This document shows, in pieces, positions 10,111 to 18,991 of a stretch of 64,000 bases of DNA. Every line of letters starts with the position of its first letter. Position 1 is the stretch's first letter. Made by a program: the position numbers and the translations under genes. The DNA is from Barthelona sp. PCE. Taxonomy: Eukaryota; Metamonada: BaSk clade. Location: positions 682,001 through 746,000 of the forward strand of contig JAUFOR010000008.1 in the NCBI GenBank assembly GCA_040285745.1, read 5' to 3'. Under the pieces are notes generated by a model. The model was given only the letters and a program-made list of their open reading frames with translations, made no database searches and was not told the DNA's origin.

Positions 10111-11505
10111 TCAAACTTGTGGTTTTGAAAGCTGAAACAGATGCTCGATCTGCTGACGTAGCTCAGCATATGAAGCGCTGATGACCTGTCTCTCATCTGG
10201 ACTTACCAATAGAATGCGTTGGGGAACACCAAAGTCAAGTTTGTTCAGGTTTTGGTATATCCACCCAAACGTGCTTGCTGGCTTTCCAGATTCGGTGGAC
10301 TGCCCGAACACAAAGTACAGGAATAGAGATATGGGTAAACGGTCGTGTTTAAGGATGTTCGGGGAGTGCATTACAACATTGATCATGGTAAGTAAGCGAT
10401 ACAGTCGATCATATACGTATAGTTGACGGCTTGTCTGTTTGAAATCGTCGCATTCCTGTGTGATGCTGCAGAAAATCGTTGGGAAAAACGGAAAAAACAG
10501 TTGAAGCGTGCGCTCGATACGCTGCGAAGAGCTCAAAGAATCGTCGGTCAGGGGCTGTAATCCAGCAACAAACTCGTGCAGCCCTGGCTTTCCTGTTCCT
10601 GTTGCAGACGAAACAGGATAGCCGTAGATCAAAGACAGAAGAATGTGATACATTGCCAAGCAATCGCGATGCTGCAATTCATCGAGTTCTTCATCTGATA
10701 TGACGTCCATGATTCCAGCAGCTGTGATGACTGCCCTGTTTGTAGGGTGGTACATTAATACCTTCGTTAGATCCAGACTATCAAATGCGCTCTTTGCACT
10801 GTGCACTTTTGAGACTGCGCTAAGTAAAGATACTGCAAAGATGGCAAATGGTTCTATGTTTGTGGTGTCATCAAGTTTTGAAAGTGCTGGCATTGCGCTA
10901 GGAATAAATTCATGTACAAAAAACAGAGATGTATTTTGATCGCCTGGAAAAACATCGACAAAAACATCCAAAATAGGTGCTACTCCGCCTACAGTGCGTG
11001 ATAACCTGTGCCACTTGGCAATTTGATCGTAATCTAAATCTTTTGAAGGACGATAATTTCTAAAAATCCTAATAACAACATACATGTAAGATTTCGTCTC
11101 AATTGCAATGTAAGTATCTGTGTTATACCCGAATAAGCCTCCAAATTGTGCCCTATCCATGTCACTGTAACCATCAGATCGAGAGTCCATCAAAACCCAA
11201 TTAATGAATTTCGAATCGTTAATACGCCCAAGATCTGGGTTAGCGGCTCGCGACGAAAACATGTTAACGATTTGATATTGCTCTATTATAATGGATTGAA
11301 CCAACGGAGATGGTCCGACATTTGTGTTAATATTTTGTCTAGATTCAGCTGGTTTCTTTGCCGGAGGCTGTTGTTTCGGTGCTGATGTCTTTGCTTTGTT
11401 GGGATAAAATGGAGCTGATACACTTTTAGTTGAAGCTGTTGGGATGAAAGGCCTTACTGATTGATTTCGACGTGGTTTCCCGCCAATTTGCTGCTTTATA
11501 CCCAT
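10111..11505 (-). CDS. PAN3: PAN3, pseudokinase subunit of the PAN2-PAN3 deadenylase
   Basis: Regulatory subunit of the cytoplasmic poly(A) nuclease that starts mRNA deadenylation. It has 464 residues. The N-terminal 70 residues are a disordered basic linker with two FxP elements (RPFIPT and APFYPN), similar to the core of PABP-binding PAM2 motifs. The middle is a divergent pseudokinase fold. The C-terminal knob is the clearest signature: 'LNKLDFGVPQRILLVSPDERQ' then 'SASYAELRQQIEHLF' (about 413-458) follows the fungal and animal PAN3 ending (CLNKLDAGTDEKILLVSRDE...VSYKELK). No CCCH zinc finger is visible at the N-terminus. It is divergent with delta-tubulin (79-nt shared upstream region) and convergent with the WAC gene (15-nt gap). 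Confidence 0.8.
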   Translation of the reverse strand: MGIKQQIGGKPRRNQSVRPFIPTASTKSVSAPFYPNKAKTSAPKQQPPAKKPAESRQNINTNVGPSPLVQSIIIEQYQIVNMFSSRAANPDLGRINDSKFINWVLMDSRSDGYSDMDRAQFGGLFGYNTDTYIAIETKSYMYVVIRIFRNYRPSKDLDYDQIAKWHRLSRTVGGVAPILDVFVDVFPGDQNTSLFFVHEFIPSAMPALSKLDDTTNIEPFAIFAVSLLSAVSKVHSAKSAFDSLDLTKVLMYHPTNRAVITAAGIMDVISDEELDELQHRDCLAMYHILLSLIYGYPVSSATGTGKPGLHEFVAGLQPLTDDSLSSSQRIERTLQLFFPFFPTIFCSITQECDDFKQTSRQLYVYDRLYRLLTMINVVMHSPNILKHDRLPISLFLYFVFGQSTESGKPASTFGWIYQNLNKLDFGVPQRILLVSPDERQVISASYAELRQQIEHLFQLSKPQV

Positions 11506-11584
11506 GCAATGAGTTATTCAAGTACTAAACCAAAAGAGAAGGTGTATTTACATATAACACCTCCGTCAAAGCAATGTTTTAGTA

Positions 11585-12748
11585 ATGTCTGTTGTTTCTG
11601 TACAAATAGGGCAGTATGGTAACCAATTGGGCTCATTATTTCTCCAAAATCACTTTTGCAATGAAAATACAGAGAATTCTATATATTTTCGCAAAACAAA
11701 GGCAGGTAAATGGGTATCACGCGGGATACTTCTTGACACGGAACCCAAACCTATTGAAACCGCCGTTAAAGTGGCTAGAAAAACAGGGTTCAATTATCCT
11801 GCTATAGTGCGACGTTTTGGAGGATCTTCAAACAATTGGGCATTGGGTTACAACTGTGATGCAGAGTTTTTACATGATACGATTGATGTACTGCGTAAGC
11901 AATGTGAGAAATGTAATTCGATAGAAAGTCTTTTATTTTTCGCTTCTTTAGCTGGAGGCACAGGATCTGGATTGGGGTCGCACCTTGTTGAGGAGATATG
12001 CGATATATGGACGTGTCCAATTGTGGTTCAATCAATCTTACCTTTTGCAAGTGGCGAAATTGCAACACAGTCGTTAAACACAATATTAACGTTCAATAGT
12101 CTCTTTGAGTGCGCTGATGCAGTTATATTGGCAGATAATGGTCTGGCATCCGATTTGGCAAGGAGAATACATAGAGTTGAACTTCCAACTTACTCTGATT
12201 TAAATACTGTCATTTGTTCTGGTATAAACAGATCCCTTGCATTAAGAAGGAGCACATCATCACTTATCCAATGTACAACGCATGCCCATAAGTTTTTTCA
12301 CGAATTTCATGTACCTCATCTGGCACAAAAAGCTTTGCAATTTGATTCCTCAACGTGGAACGGCCTATCCAGCCAGGTTGAGCGCATGGTTGTCAGTGGA
12401 ACAAAAAATCCGTTCGTTATACCAAGGAATTATGACCAGGTTAGTGTTTTTGGAAATTTTTGTGTTGGATATGGTCAAGGGTCAGAAAATATCGGTGAAA
12501 CGCTGAAAGGGATCCACAATACACGGTCCATTATGTCAGAATATTCGTGGGGAACTGAAAAAAGTATATCTTGTTGCTCATCTTCATCATCCACACTTAT
12601 CCCGCTGAAAAGACAGTTAGACGTTGCAGAGAGCATGTTCTTGAACAGCGCTTACCTTCATCATTATTATTCGCACGGTTTGTGTGAAGAAATATTTAAT
12701 TCAGCTTTTTGTAATATTGAATATCTGTTGGGTCTGTATGACCTGTAA
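11585..12748 (+). CDS. TUBD1: Delta-tubulin
   Basis: Tubulin superfamily GTPase needed for triplet microtubules of centrioles and basal bodies. It has 387 residues, shorter than the animal protein (about 450) but with both ends intact. The start MSVVSVQIGQYGNQLG is the tubulin N-terminal loop, and the glycine-rich T4 loop GGTGSGLG is present near 123-130. The delta-type spacing and text fit the known protein: 'GSSNNWALGYNCD' matches delta-tubulin 'GSGNNWAYGY', followed by 'LRKQCEKCNS' for 'IRKEVEKCDS'. The C-terminal helix (NSAYLHHYYSHGLCEEIF...) matches the delta-tubulin end rather than the acidic tail of alpha or beta. It implies a flagellated stage, in agreement with IFT139 in the same window. 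The ATG at 11585 is the family start. Confidence 0.9.
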   Translation: MSVVSVQIGQYGNQLGSLFLQNHFCNENTENSIYFRKTKAGKWVSRGILLDTEPKPIETAVKVARKTGFNYPAIVRRFGGSSNNWALGYNCDAEFLHDTIDVLRKQCEKCNSIESLLFFASLAGGTGSGLGSHLVEEICDIWTCPIVVQSILPFASGEIATQSLNTILTFNSLFECADAVILADNGLASDLARRIHRVELPTYSDLNTVICSGINRSLALRRSTSSLIQCTTHAHKFFHEFHVPHLAQKALQFDSSTWNGLSSQVERMVVSGTKNPFVIPRNYDQVSVFGNFCVGYGQGSENIGETLKGIHNTRSIMSEYSWGTEKSISCCSSSSSTLIPLKRQLDVAESMFLNSAYLHHYYSHGLCEEIFNSAFCNIEYLLGLYDL

Positions 12749-12798
12749 TAAAACTTGTGAGTTTGAACAATATTTTGATAAATTGTTTCAACACATTC

Positions 12799-12809
12799 AT
12801 TCCTTTTCA
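12799..12809 (+). promoter_or_regulatory. Pyrimidine-rich start-proximal element (ATTCCTTTTCA)
   Basis: Exact copy of the 11-mer found at 7836, here ending 10 nt before the ATG of the SCAMP-like gene. Candidate core promoter or initiator element. Confidence 0.45.
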
Positions 12810-12819
12810 TACTGTTATT

Positions 12820-13429
12820 ATGTCAACAGAACAAAAAATAACCTGGACACACTATAATTATCCCCCTGTACTAAGGCTTGTGCATCTGAATATTAATGAA
12901 CTGCCTTCTAATCGTATTTTACCTGCACGTTTAGCTCATTGGTCGTTTATTATGATGGTTATTGGGTTTGTCTTCAACAGTATGTATTTCTTTGCACATG
13001 TAGAGCGACTTATATTTAGCATTGTACAGCTTCTCATTTGTTTTTGACGATGTATCTGTTTGGAAGCCATTTTTTTACAGTCTCTTCACAGGATTAGTGT
13101 ACAGCATGATCGGGGGCTTTGCATTTTATCAGTGTTATCGTTGTTTGGCAATCAACTCTCCTTCAACAACAAAGCTATATATAATCACTGAGGCTATTGT
13201 TAAGGTCATGGTGTTCTATATTTTCATCACTTGTAGTAACAGCTCACATGGTGTTATGTGTTTAGCCAATGATTTAACAATTTTTGGTTATATTTTCACA
13301 ATTATTGAGAGTTTATGTTATTTATCATCCATTGCTTTGAGTGTCTTTGCCTTTTACAAAATTTATCATGCTATTTTTTCCGCAGCTGCTCGTTTAAAGT
13401 CCATTCGTAATCGTACTAGTCGTAAATAG
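12820..13429 (+). CDS. SCAMP-like four-helix membrane protein, two exons
   Basis: Small polytopic protein likely of the secretory or endosomal membrane system. The reading frame is broken unless a 40-nt intron (12980-13019, GTATGT...TTTAG) is removed. Joining 12820-12979 with 13020-13429 gives 189 residues. The spliced protein starts MSTEQKITWTHYNYPPVL; the Y/W-PP-x-x-P/L entry and the four hydrophobic segments resemble secretory carrier membrane proteins (SCAMPs), which recycle between Golgi, endosomes and plasma membrane. Spacing between the first helix (LAHWSFIMMVIGFVFN) and the second matches SCAMPs better when spliced than when joined by a 1-nt indel. The tail is basic. Its last 36 nt overlap the end of the antisense phosphopantetheinyl transferase gene. 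The family call is tentative; the membrane topology is clear. Confidence 0.55.
12980..13019 (+). other. Spliceosomal intron, 40 nt
   Basis: Begins GTATGT and ends TATATTTAG. Its length (1 mod 3) restores one open frame between two frames that are each interrupted (TGA at 13045 in the upstream frame, TAG at 13001 in the downstream frame). Splicing turns the split AGT codon into ACA. It is the only convincing intron in 64 kb. A single-nucleotide indel is the alternative explanation. Confidence 0.6.
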
Positions 13430-14182
13430 ATTATTCTCTTTGTTTAATTGTATGTTTAAAAGATCTTTCATGTAAATCACATCATTTTGAGGTAATTCCG
13501 GTCCATAGACAACGGCCATTGCATATGAATGATTTTCAATACTAATCACATCGATTATACATTGTAACGGAACATCACAATCATCACACATACACGCCAC
13601 TCTCACGGGTCCACCTACACACTTTGAAATTGATGAATAGTCGAATTGTAGCCGTCCTACATCAAAAGTAAGCCCCAGTCCCATACACTTGGTAACGGCC
13701 TCTTTTAGAGAAAACAGATGATGAAAGTAACGTAACGCTTCCGATGAGTTGTCCTCTGCTGTTGATTCAAGAAAATAATAGTCAGAATCATTGAGTACAC
13801 CAACGCTATGAAAGTCATTGAAGAACTGCAAGATTGAATCACTTCCATAAGCATGTATGTGTGAGAGATCTATGCCAACGCGTTGCTTTTCATTCGAAAT
13901 AAACGCTAAAAGATGATATGAGTGAGATAAGTTGAAATTCATTGACAAATCTTCATAAAAAGGCATTCTTAAAGCAGTCCTCCTAACTACGCTCCCCGGG
14001 GATCGGTTTTTAATCATAAATCGTGAGAGAAAATACAATTTACGATCCCTTTCAAAATAAAACTCATTGTGCTGCTTAATTTCTTCTTCACTACAAACCA
14101 TAACTAATCTGTCCCTCGTGTACCCATCGGATACTGCGCTAATGGGGATTAAATACACAATATCATGATGAAAAGGTTTCAT
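13394..14182 (-). CDS. 4'-phosphopantetheinyl transferase (Sfp-type)
   Basis: Transfers the phosphopantetheine arm of CoA to a serine of acyl- or peptidyl-carrier domains. It has 262 residues with the three Sfp-type signatures in order and at normal spacing: NFNLSHS (82-88), VGIDL (102-106, Mg-binding Asp) and FSLKEAVTK (157-165, catalytic Glu and Lys). The length suits the Sfp/AASDHPPT class rather than the short AcpS class. No carrier protein, FAS or PKS gene is in the window, so the substrate is unknown. Its 3' end overlaps the SCAMP-like gene antisense by 36 nt, and its start is only 14 nt after the stop of the upstream ARP gene, so its promoter probably lies inside that coding sequence. 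Confidence 0.85.
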   Translation of the reverse strand: MKPFHHDIVYLIPISAVSDGYTRDRLVMVCSEEEIKQHNEFYFERDRKLYFLSRFMIKNRSPGSVVRRTALRMPFYEDLSMNFNLSHSYHLLAFISNEKQRVGIDLSHIHAYGSDSILQFFNDFHSVGVLNDSDYYFLESTAEDNSSEALRYFHHLFSLKEAVTKCMGLGLTFDVGRLQFDYSSISKCVGGPVRVACMCDDCDVPLQCIIDVISIENHSYAMAVVYGPELPQNDVIYMKDLLNIQLNKENNLFTTSTITNGL

Positions 14183-14196
14183 ATAACATTTACACC

Positions 14197-15327
14197 CTAT
14201 GATTGAAGTCTCATTAAAGAAATTGCACTTCCAACCTCAGAAAATTCTTCTTTTGTGATCCATAGCGCTTTAAACACATCAATTCCTGCTACAATAGCTC
14301 CACCCAACCAACTAGCAACAGCTCGTTCATCAGTACTAGCGTATTGTATTTTTGATCTACCAAACTCCTTCACACACTTCTCTACTCGCTTTACGGCATG
14401 TTTCGTTGCAGAAAGACCACCGCAAATCACAAAATCACTCATCAACTGACCACGTGCTTGAGGTGCTACCGATGTTATACATTGCTGATAGCAATCATTA
14501 AATGATGATGGAATTGTTGTTGCCAGCTCTAGATCACTCAATATAGATGGTTGGAACAGTGATTCCGTGACCAAATAGCTTGGTACCAACAAATCAGATC
14601 CGTCCGGTAACTTCATAGATGTTGTTCTCAGAAGATCTTCCTTTGCGGCCGTGTACTGAAGGAAACTTGAGTTATCTTTCCTGATTTGATCCAGATATCT
14701 ATCAAACGAAAAACTGAGGTACGAAGATGATGCATCAGCCGGTCTATCAATGTTGAGATCATCAACCAGTAATGAGTGCAATACTCTGTTCATGTACTTG
14801 CCACCTACAGGTGTGAATGTACAAGATGAGTGCAAACAAGTACCGGACTTGACAGGCGAGAAACGAACACCACTGTAACCCATATCAATAACTGTAGCGC
14901 TCTGTTTACCAGCAGAAAACGCCGACAGGACTGACTGATTCATGAAATACAGCGCAGGGAAATCAAACCTTTCAAATAAGCCTTGAATCGCTGCACCAAT
15001 GTTATCACTAAATTGTTTGAAGAGCGATACATCTGTTGGGTTGGGGAAGCTAAAAAGCATCACTGTATCCATTGTGTCTAAGTGTGTAGTTTCAAACAAA
15101 TTTTCTACTTGCAATAGAAAGTTATCAATGTCCAACATTCCCGTTTCGTTTGACACCATGTCCGATATGAAGCCCTGCTTTCCCTTATAAAGTGAACTAC
15201 CGAAGTAGGTGCGATCTTCGAATGACCCCACAACGCTTTCTGTAGTAATCGCTGGTCGATCTGCGTTAGCGTATCCAAAATGCGTGTTAAAGCTGCCAAC
15301 ATCAAGTACAGCTACCGGAATTGACAT
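14197..15327 (-). CDS. ARP4: Actin-related protein, ARP4/BAF53-like
   Basis: Actin-fold protein, probably a nuclear subunit of chromatin-remodelling and acetyltransferase complexes (INO80, SWR1, NuA4). It has 376 residues. The phosphate-1 loop is VAVLDVGSFNTHFGYA with an aspartate but SFN replacing the actin 'SGM/SYT'. The C-terminal region 'STDERAVASWLGGAIVAG...ALWITKEEFSEVGSA' parallels ARP4 '[32 protein letters not shown]'. The usual phosphate-2 region appears as ATVIDMGYSGVRFSPV, with the D-x-G retained. Compared with conventional actin it is strongly diverged, which suits a nuclear ARP. The exact paralogue (ARP4 versus ARP8 or ARP9) needs a tree. Starts at the only sensible ATG (15327). 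Confidence 0.7.
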   Translation of the reverse strand: MSIPVAVLDVGSFNTHFGYANADRPAITTESVVGSFEDRTYFGSSLYKGKQGFISDMVSNETGMLDIDNFLLQVENLFETTHLDTMDTVMLFSFPNPTDVSLFKQFSDNIGAAIQGLFERFDFPALYFMNQSVLSAFSAGKQSATVIDMGYSGVRFSPVKSGTCLHSSCTFTPVGGKYMNRVLHSLLVDDLNIDRPADASSSYLSFSFDRYLDQIRKDNSSFLQYTAAKEDLLRTTSMKLPDGSDLLVPSYLVTESLFQPSILSDLELATTIPSSFNDCYQQCITSVAPQARGQLMSDFVICGGLSATKHAVKRVEKCVKEFGRSKIQYASTDERAVASWLGGAIVAGIDVFKALWITKEEFSEVGSAISLMRLQS

Positions 15328-15587
15328 GCTATATTGTGTAGAAAGTAAAAATGCGCTTTACAGATGGTAGCCTATTTGTTATGGTTTCCTCGGTGTTGCA
15401 CCTACATTATATTTACATTTTACAAATTTTTACAAAGAATAATCTGCAGAATGGTAAAAAAAATTCTTTGCAGGGTTTTCTAAGAAAGCTTACGCTCTAT
15501 CTGTCAAATGTATCCACGTAAAGCACACATTTGATGCTATTGGGTTGCAAATGCAGATAATGAATTATCTTATTGCTTTATTTTCTT

Positions 15588-15596
15588 CCTTTTTCA
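15588..15596 (+). promoter_or_regulatory. Pyrimidine-rich element CCTTTTTCA
   Basis: CCTTTTTCA ends 6 nt before the ATG at 15603. It helps choose that ATG over upstream non-ATG codons. Same recurrent element as at 7836 and 12799. Confidence 0.4.
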
Positions 15597-15602
15597 GAAC
15601 CT

Positions 15603-17339
15603 ATGTGGCTAACGGTACTCCTCACATCACCACTAACGGTTTCAACGATAATGTGGTTCACATTTCCTGGAATATTTGCAGAAAGTTTCAAAACATATTT
15701 TAATGTCAATCAGGTGTATATAGGTTGGTTATATACTCTCTACAGTGTGGGATCCATAGTACTGGGGTTGATTGGAGGGTTTTTGGCAGATAAATTAGGT
15801 TTAAAACGAATGTTGCTTTACTCACAAACGGTCATCTTTTTAAGCATAGTATTAGGTTCCTTGACAAGGAATAGCACGCTATTCTTCATTACACGAATTT
15901 TTTTCGGTGCAGGTGAACTTTCCTTAATTTTACAACCGAAGATAGTACGTCATTGGGTATGGGATACAAAAAAGCACCCTCTCATTTTTTCCATCAACCA
16001 CAGCTTTCTATACCTATCAGAATTGGGTAACGCAGCGCTTCTGTTTGTTGGACTCCCCGATGCGTTTTATGTATATCTAGTGGTAGCCATAGTTATATAT
16101 GGTTTGTCATTGTACGTGTATCATGTGTATGAAAAGAACCGATGCATCAGTAACACACATAAACCGGCTCAGGACGTGTTGGAGTCCAGAACTGCAGCAA
16201 TGGAATTTCAGCTCCACTCAGAAAAAAGCGCCTTAACTAGTTTTAACAGTTCTCCTGTATTCAACGATGACTTAAACTTCAACACAGATGAACTTAACGT
16301 AAACGATGACTTCAATTTTGGTTCTGAAGTGATGGACAACGAGTTTCTTGGTTATAACAGCGGTTTAAGTGCTATGAACGCAATCGAATCGAATGCAATG
16401 TGCATGCTTGATGACATTGATATCAGCACACTTGAAGGTGAAGATTCGACTATAGAGGAGGCACTACCGTCTGATGAATTCGCTCTAAATGAAAAAACAC
16501 ACAGTATAGGACAGTTTTCCACCTTTGGAGTAGATTCCACAGTCATCAACAATCTAGACAGCAAGGTTAATGTGCATGTCGATACACATAATTTTGTAGT
16601 GTCTACTGCTCTATTTGCCTCAGCTGATCCTGAAGATACTAGCTACAAAAATTTCAACAGTGTCTTTTACTTGCTTCTACTTGCTCGAATTTGTCTTGTA
16701 GGCAGCTTCTTACAGCTGACATCTGTCATAGTGCCAGTTATGATTGGTAAGTTTGATATTGCTGAGACAACTGCAGGTAGCGCCTACGCTGTTGCTGAAT
16801 TTGTAATGTTGATAATGTCAGTTGTATGGGGTGCTGTCGCTACCTGGAGTGGGAAAATTATTTTGATTGTTTTGATTGGTACTGTAGGAATGCTAATTGG
16901 TTTGGCTGCTTTCTTCTTAACAACCAATTATTATCTGATTTGTTTTTTGATTGCGTTCTTTCACAGTATGATACCATCAAATTTATTAGGATTCGTAACA
17001 CAGGTAGTCAGACATGAACAATTAGGTTTTGGTGTTGGTCTGAACTATTCCTTGCAGTTTATATTTGTTCTAATATTTGCTCCTATTCTGAGTCTTATGA
17101 TTGATAATCACCAATATGATCACGTCATCTGGGCATTATTTATACCACACTTGATAGGGTTTATTGTAGTTGCTCTTGCTTTAAAGATTCACAGGAAAAA
17201 TCTGAAAAATAGGGTATGCGAATCTATATTTATGAGCGAAACAGATAGCATGACATCATCACAAGGATCACATCCAATTTCAACAGAATTATCTGAAATT
17301 ATTGAAAATAGCGGAGTTGTACTTTCTGAAGTTGATTAA
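15603..17339 (+). CDS. Major facilitator superfamily transporter (MFSD1-like)
   Basis: Twelve-helix secondary transporter of 578 residues in two halves. The N-terminal half (about 1-170) carries the MFS loop 2-3 motif as GGFLADKLGLKR, preceded by 'YIGWLYTLYSVGSIVLGLIGG'. The motif RIFFGAG follows at the helix-4 position, resembling the 'RFVFGIGGES' of MFSD1-type lysosomal carriers. A long acidic, Asn/Ser-rich loop of about 170 residues (about 175-345) separates it from the C-terminal half (about 350-535). The substrate cannot be told from sequence. The tail is hydrophilic with Ser/Glu. I chose the ATG at 15603, which sits 6 nt after a CCTTTTTCA element; 275 nt separate it from the divergent ARP gene. 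The 3' end is 15 nt from the end of PNKP. Confidence 0.75.
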   Translation: MWLTVLLTSPLTVSTIMWFTFPGIFAESFKTYFNVNQVYIGWLYTLYSVGSIVLGLIGGFLADKLGLKRMLLYSQTVIFLSIVLGSLTRNSTLFFITRIFFGAGELSLILQPKIVRHWVWDTKKHPLIFSINHSFLYLSELGNAALLFVGLPDAFYVYLVVAIVIYGLSLYVYHVYEKNRCISNTHKPAQDVLESRTAAMEFQLHSEKSALTSFNSSPVFNDDLNFNTDELNVNDDFNFGSEVMDNEFLGYNSGLSAMNAIESNAMCMLDDIDISTLEGEDSTIEEALPSDEFALNEKTHSIGQFSTFGVDSTVINNLDSKVNVHVDTHNFVVSTALFASADPEDTSYKNFNSVFYLLLLARICLVGSFLQLTSVIVPVMIGKFDIAETTAGSAYAVAEFVMLIMSVVWGAVATWSGKIILIVLIGTVGMLIGLAAFFLTTNYYLICFLIAFFHSMIPSNLLGFVTQVVRHEQLGFGVGLNYSLQFIFVLIFAPILSLMIDNHQYDHVIWALFIPHLIGFIVVALALKIHRKNLKNRVCESIFMSETDSMTSSQGSHPISTELSEIIENSGVVLSEVD

Positions 17340-17354
17340 AAGTGTAAATAATCA

Positions 17355-18608
17355 CTAGTACTCCAGGAATAAACGTGCATGAACTTCGTCTTCGAAACTA
17401 AGTTTCAAAGGCACTTGAATAACGCTGTTAAATCCTTCTTTTCTTGTTGGCATCTCCATCGCATTCGATTGCTTGATAATGACAAACGTTGGTACAGCAT
17501 TATATTTATCACCCAATCTTCCAAAAGACTGCAACTTCTTACGCATACGATTCAAATGTAGTGACATACCCTGAGCCACGGACATTCTCAAACCAACAAC
17601 GGGTACTCCCAATCGTTTGGCTAGGTTGATCCATTGCGATCTCGATGCAATATCAACATTCGTATTGTCAATAACTGCGCTCTTTCCACACATGAGCACT
17701 GACTCAGCTTGTTCCTCACATTTTTCCATCGATCCTAGTATGTCACGAGAGACTCGTACAACGCCCTTCTCCTCAAGATACTCACATACAGTCGATTTTC
17801 CACTCGCGGCAACTGCAATCATGACAAACAGAGTTGGGTTACTCTCAAAATCAGGTAAAGGAAGAGCATTCATACCTTCAAATACGTCCGAAGCCTGTAA
17901 CGCCAGAGATGGATTAAATGTTGGCTCTGCGATGACACGATCATCATGGCGGCCCCAGTACTGCTCTGGTGTATAAAACTCGAGCTTTGCATTAAGTGCG
18001 AATAACAAGTCGGTAATTGCATGATCTTTTTTCTTTCCCTTTGCTGCAGATCTTCCAGCAGCATCACCCACGTAAAAACTTCCAGGGTCAGCCATCAATA
18101 CTGCTTCATCTGCAAACAATGAGTCATCCAATTCCAATGACATATGACGACGTGATGGAGCGCTTTCACCCAATGCTGAAAAGTTTTTCATATACAAATA
18201 ATGCATTCCGGGTCCGGATTTGCGGTAGTAACAATCTTCCAAGGCGAAAAATCCAATGAATGGTGGAAAAAACGAACTGACAAACCTAATCTTTTTCTTT
18301 AAGAAGTCCAGAGTAGTTCTACCAGTGCTGACACCCCTTTGGTTACTGTATATAACAATGGTGTACCCATCAGCCACAAGCCTTTGAAGTTTGCTTGAAG
18401 AACCGATAAACTCATGATCTTCAGGTCGCTTAGCGAATGCTGATTTTCCAAGAGCACTGATAAGGGTGTCGTCGAGATCAAATGCTGCTATCTTGGTTGA
18501 TAATACTGCTCCCGGTGAATAATAGCATAAAACTGTGTTATCTTCATTTAGCATAAATTTACCCCTAGGACGCTTGGATCCTCCGAAATTAAGTTGCATT
18601 TGTCTCAT
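17355..18608 (-). CDS. PNKP: Polynucleotide kinase 3'-phosphatase
   Basis: Bifunctional DNA end-healing enzyme of single- and double-strand break repair: removes 3' phosphates and adds 5' phosphates. It has 417 residues. The phosphatase half has the DxDxT nucleophile motif AAFDLDDTLI (42-50), IVIYSNQRG (84-92) and YVGDAAGR (179-186). The kinase half has a P-loop-like AVAASGKST (265-273), VSRDILGS (286-293) and VIDNTNVDIASRSQW (312-326). All are in PNKP order. The N-terminal FHA domain of animal PNKP is absent, as in many protists and plants. The first Gly of the canonical Walker A (GxxxxGKS/T) is Ala. Divergent from the TBC gene with a 398-nt spacer. Confidence 0.92.
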   Translation of the reverse strand: MRQMQLNFGGSKRPRGKFMLNEDNTVLCYYSPGAVLSTKIAAFDLDDTLISALGKSAFAKRPEDHEFIGSSSKLQRLVADGYTIVIYSNQRGVSTGRTTLDFLKKKIRFVSSFFPPFIGFFALEDCYYRKSGPGMHYLYMKNFSALGESAPSRRHMSLELDDSLFADEAVLMADPGSFYVGDAAGRSAAKGKKKDHAITDLLFALNAKLEFYTPEQYWGRHDDRVIAEPTFNPSLALQASDVFEGMNALPLPDFESNPTLFVMIAVAASGKSTVCEYLEEKGVVRVSRDILGSMEKCEEQAESVLMCGKSAVIDNTNVDIASRSQWINLAKRLGVPVVGLRMSVAQGMSLHLNRMRKKLQSFGRLGDKYNAVPTFVIIKQSNAMEMPTRKEGFNSVIQVPLKLSFEDEVHARLFLEY

Positions 18609-18899
18609 TGAATGTGATAGGGTGCTTGGTCAAAAACTGTAAAGTAGGAAGAAGTTGTGATTACAACAATTGATGCTGTAACTGTTGAATTTATCACATA
18701 AACACAATTGTTGGGTTAAATAGCATAGCTGATTAGCAATGCAAAAGAAGTGAAGTATGCAGAACATATCCCCTGATCTGCAACAAGTAAAATTTTAGAA
18801 CGCTACCTCTACTTATTTAATCATCAGTCCATCTTTTTCAGAGAGTAAGTCATGCTTCACACCAAAGTAACATGAAAGTAAAGGGAACAACTTTTTAAC

Positions 18900-18928
18900 A
18901 CTCCTTCGTTTCATACTAGTGTATAAAC
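18900..18928 (+). promoter_or_regulatory. Promoter-like module, copy 1 (ACTCCTT...GTGTATAAAC)
   Basis: ACTCCTT at 18900-18906 and AGTGTATAAAC at 18918-18928, first of two similar modules before the TBC gene. Inferred from duplication. Confidence 0.4.
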
Positions 18929-18958
18929 TTAGAACAAACACATATAATTAATGTACTT

Positions 18959-18991
18959 ACTCCTTTACAGACAACGACAAAGTGTATAAAC
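18959..18991 (+). promoter_or_regulatory. Promoter-like module, copy 2 (ACTCCTT...GTGTATAAAC)
   Basis: ACTCCTT at 18959-18965 and AGTGTATAAAC at 18981-18991, 15 nt before the TBC gene ATG. The 11-mer AGTGTATAAAC is identical to copy 1 and to 21700-21710. Confidence 0.4.

Noticed and set aside
15433-15470. 8-bp inverted repeat (CAAAGAAT ... ATTCTTTG) with 22-nt loop
   Set aside because: AT-rich and long-looped, expected by chance in a spacer of this composition.
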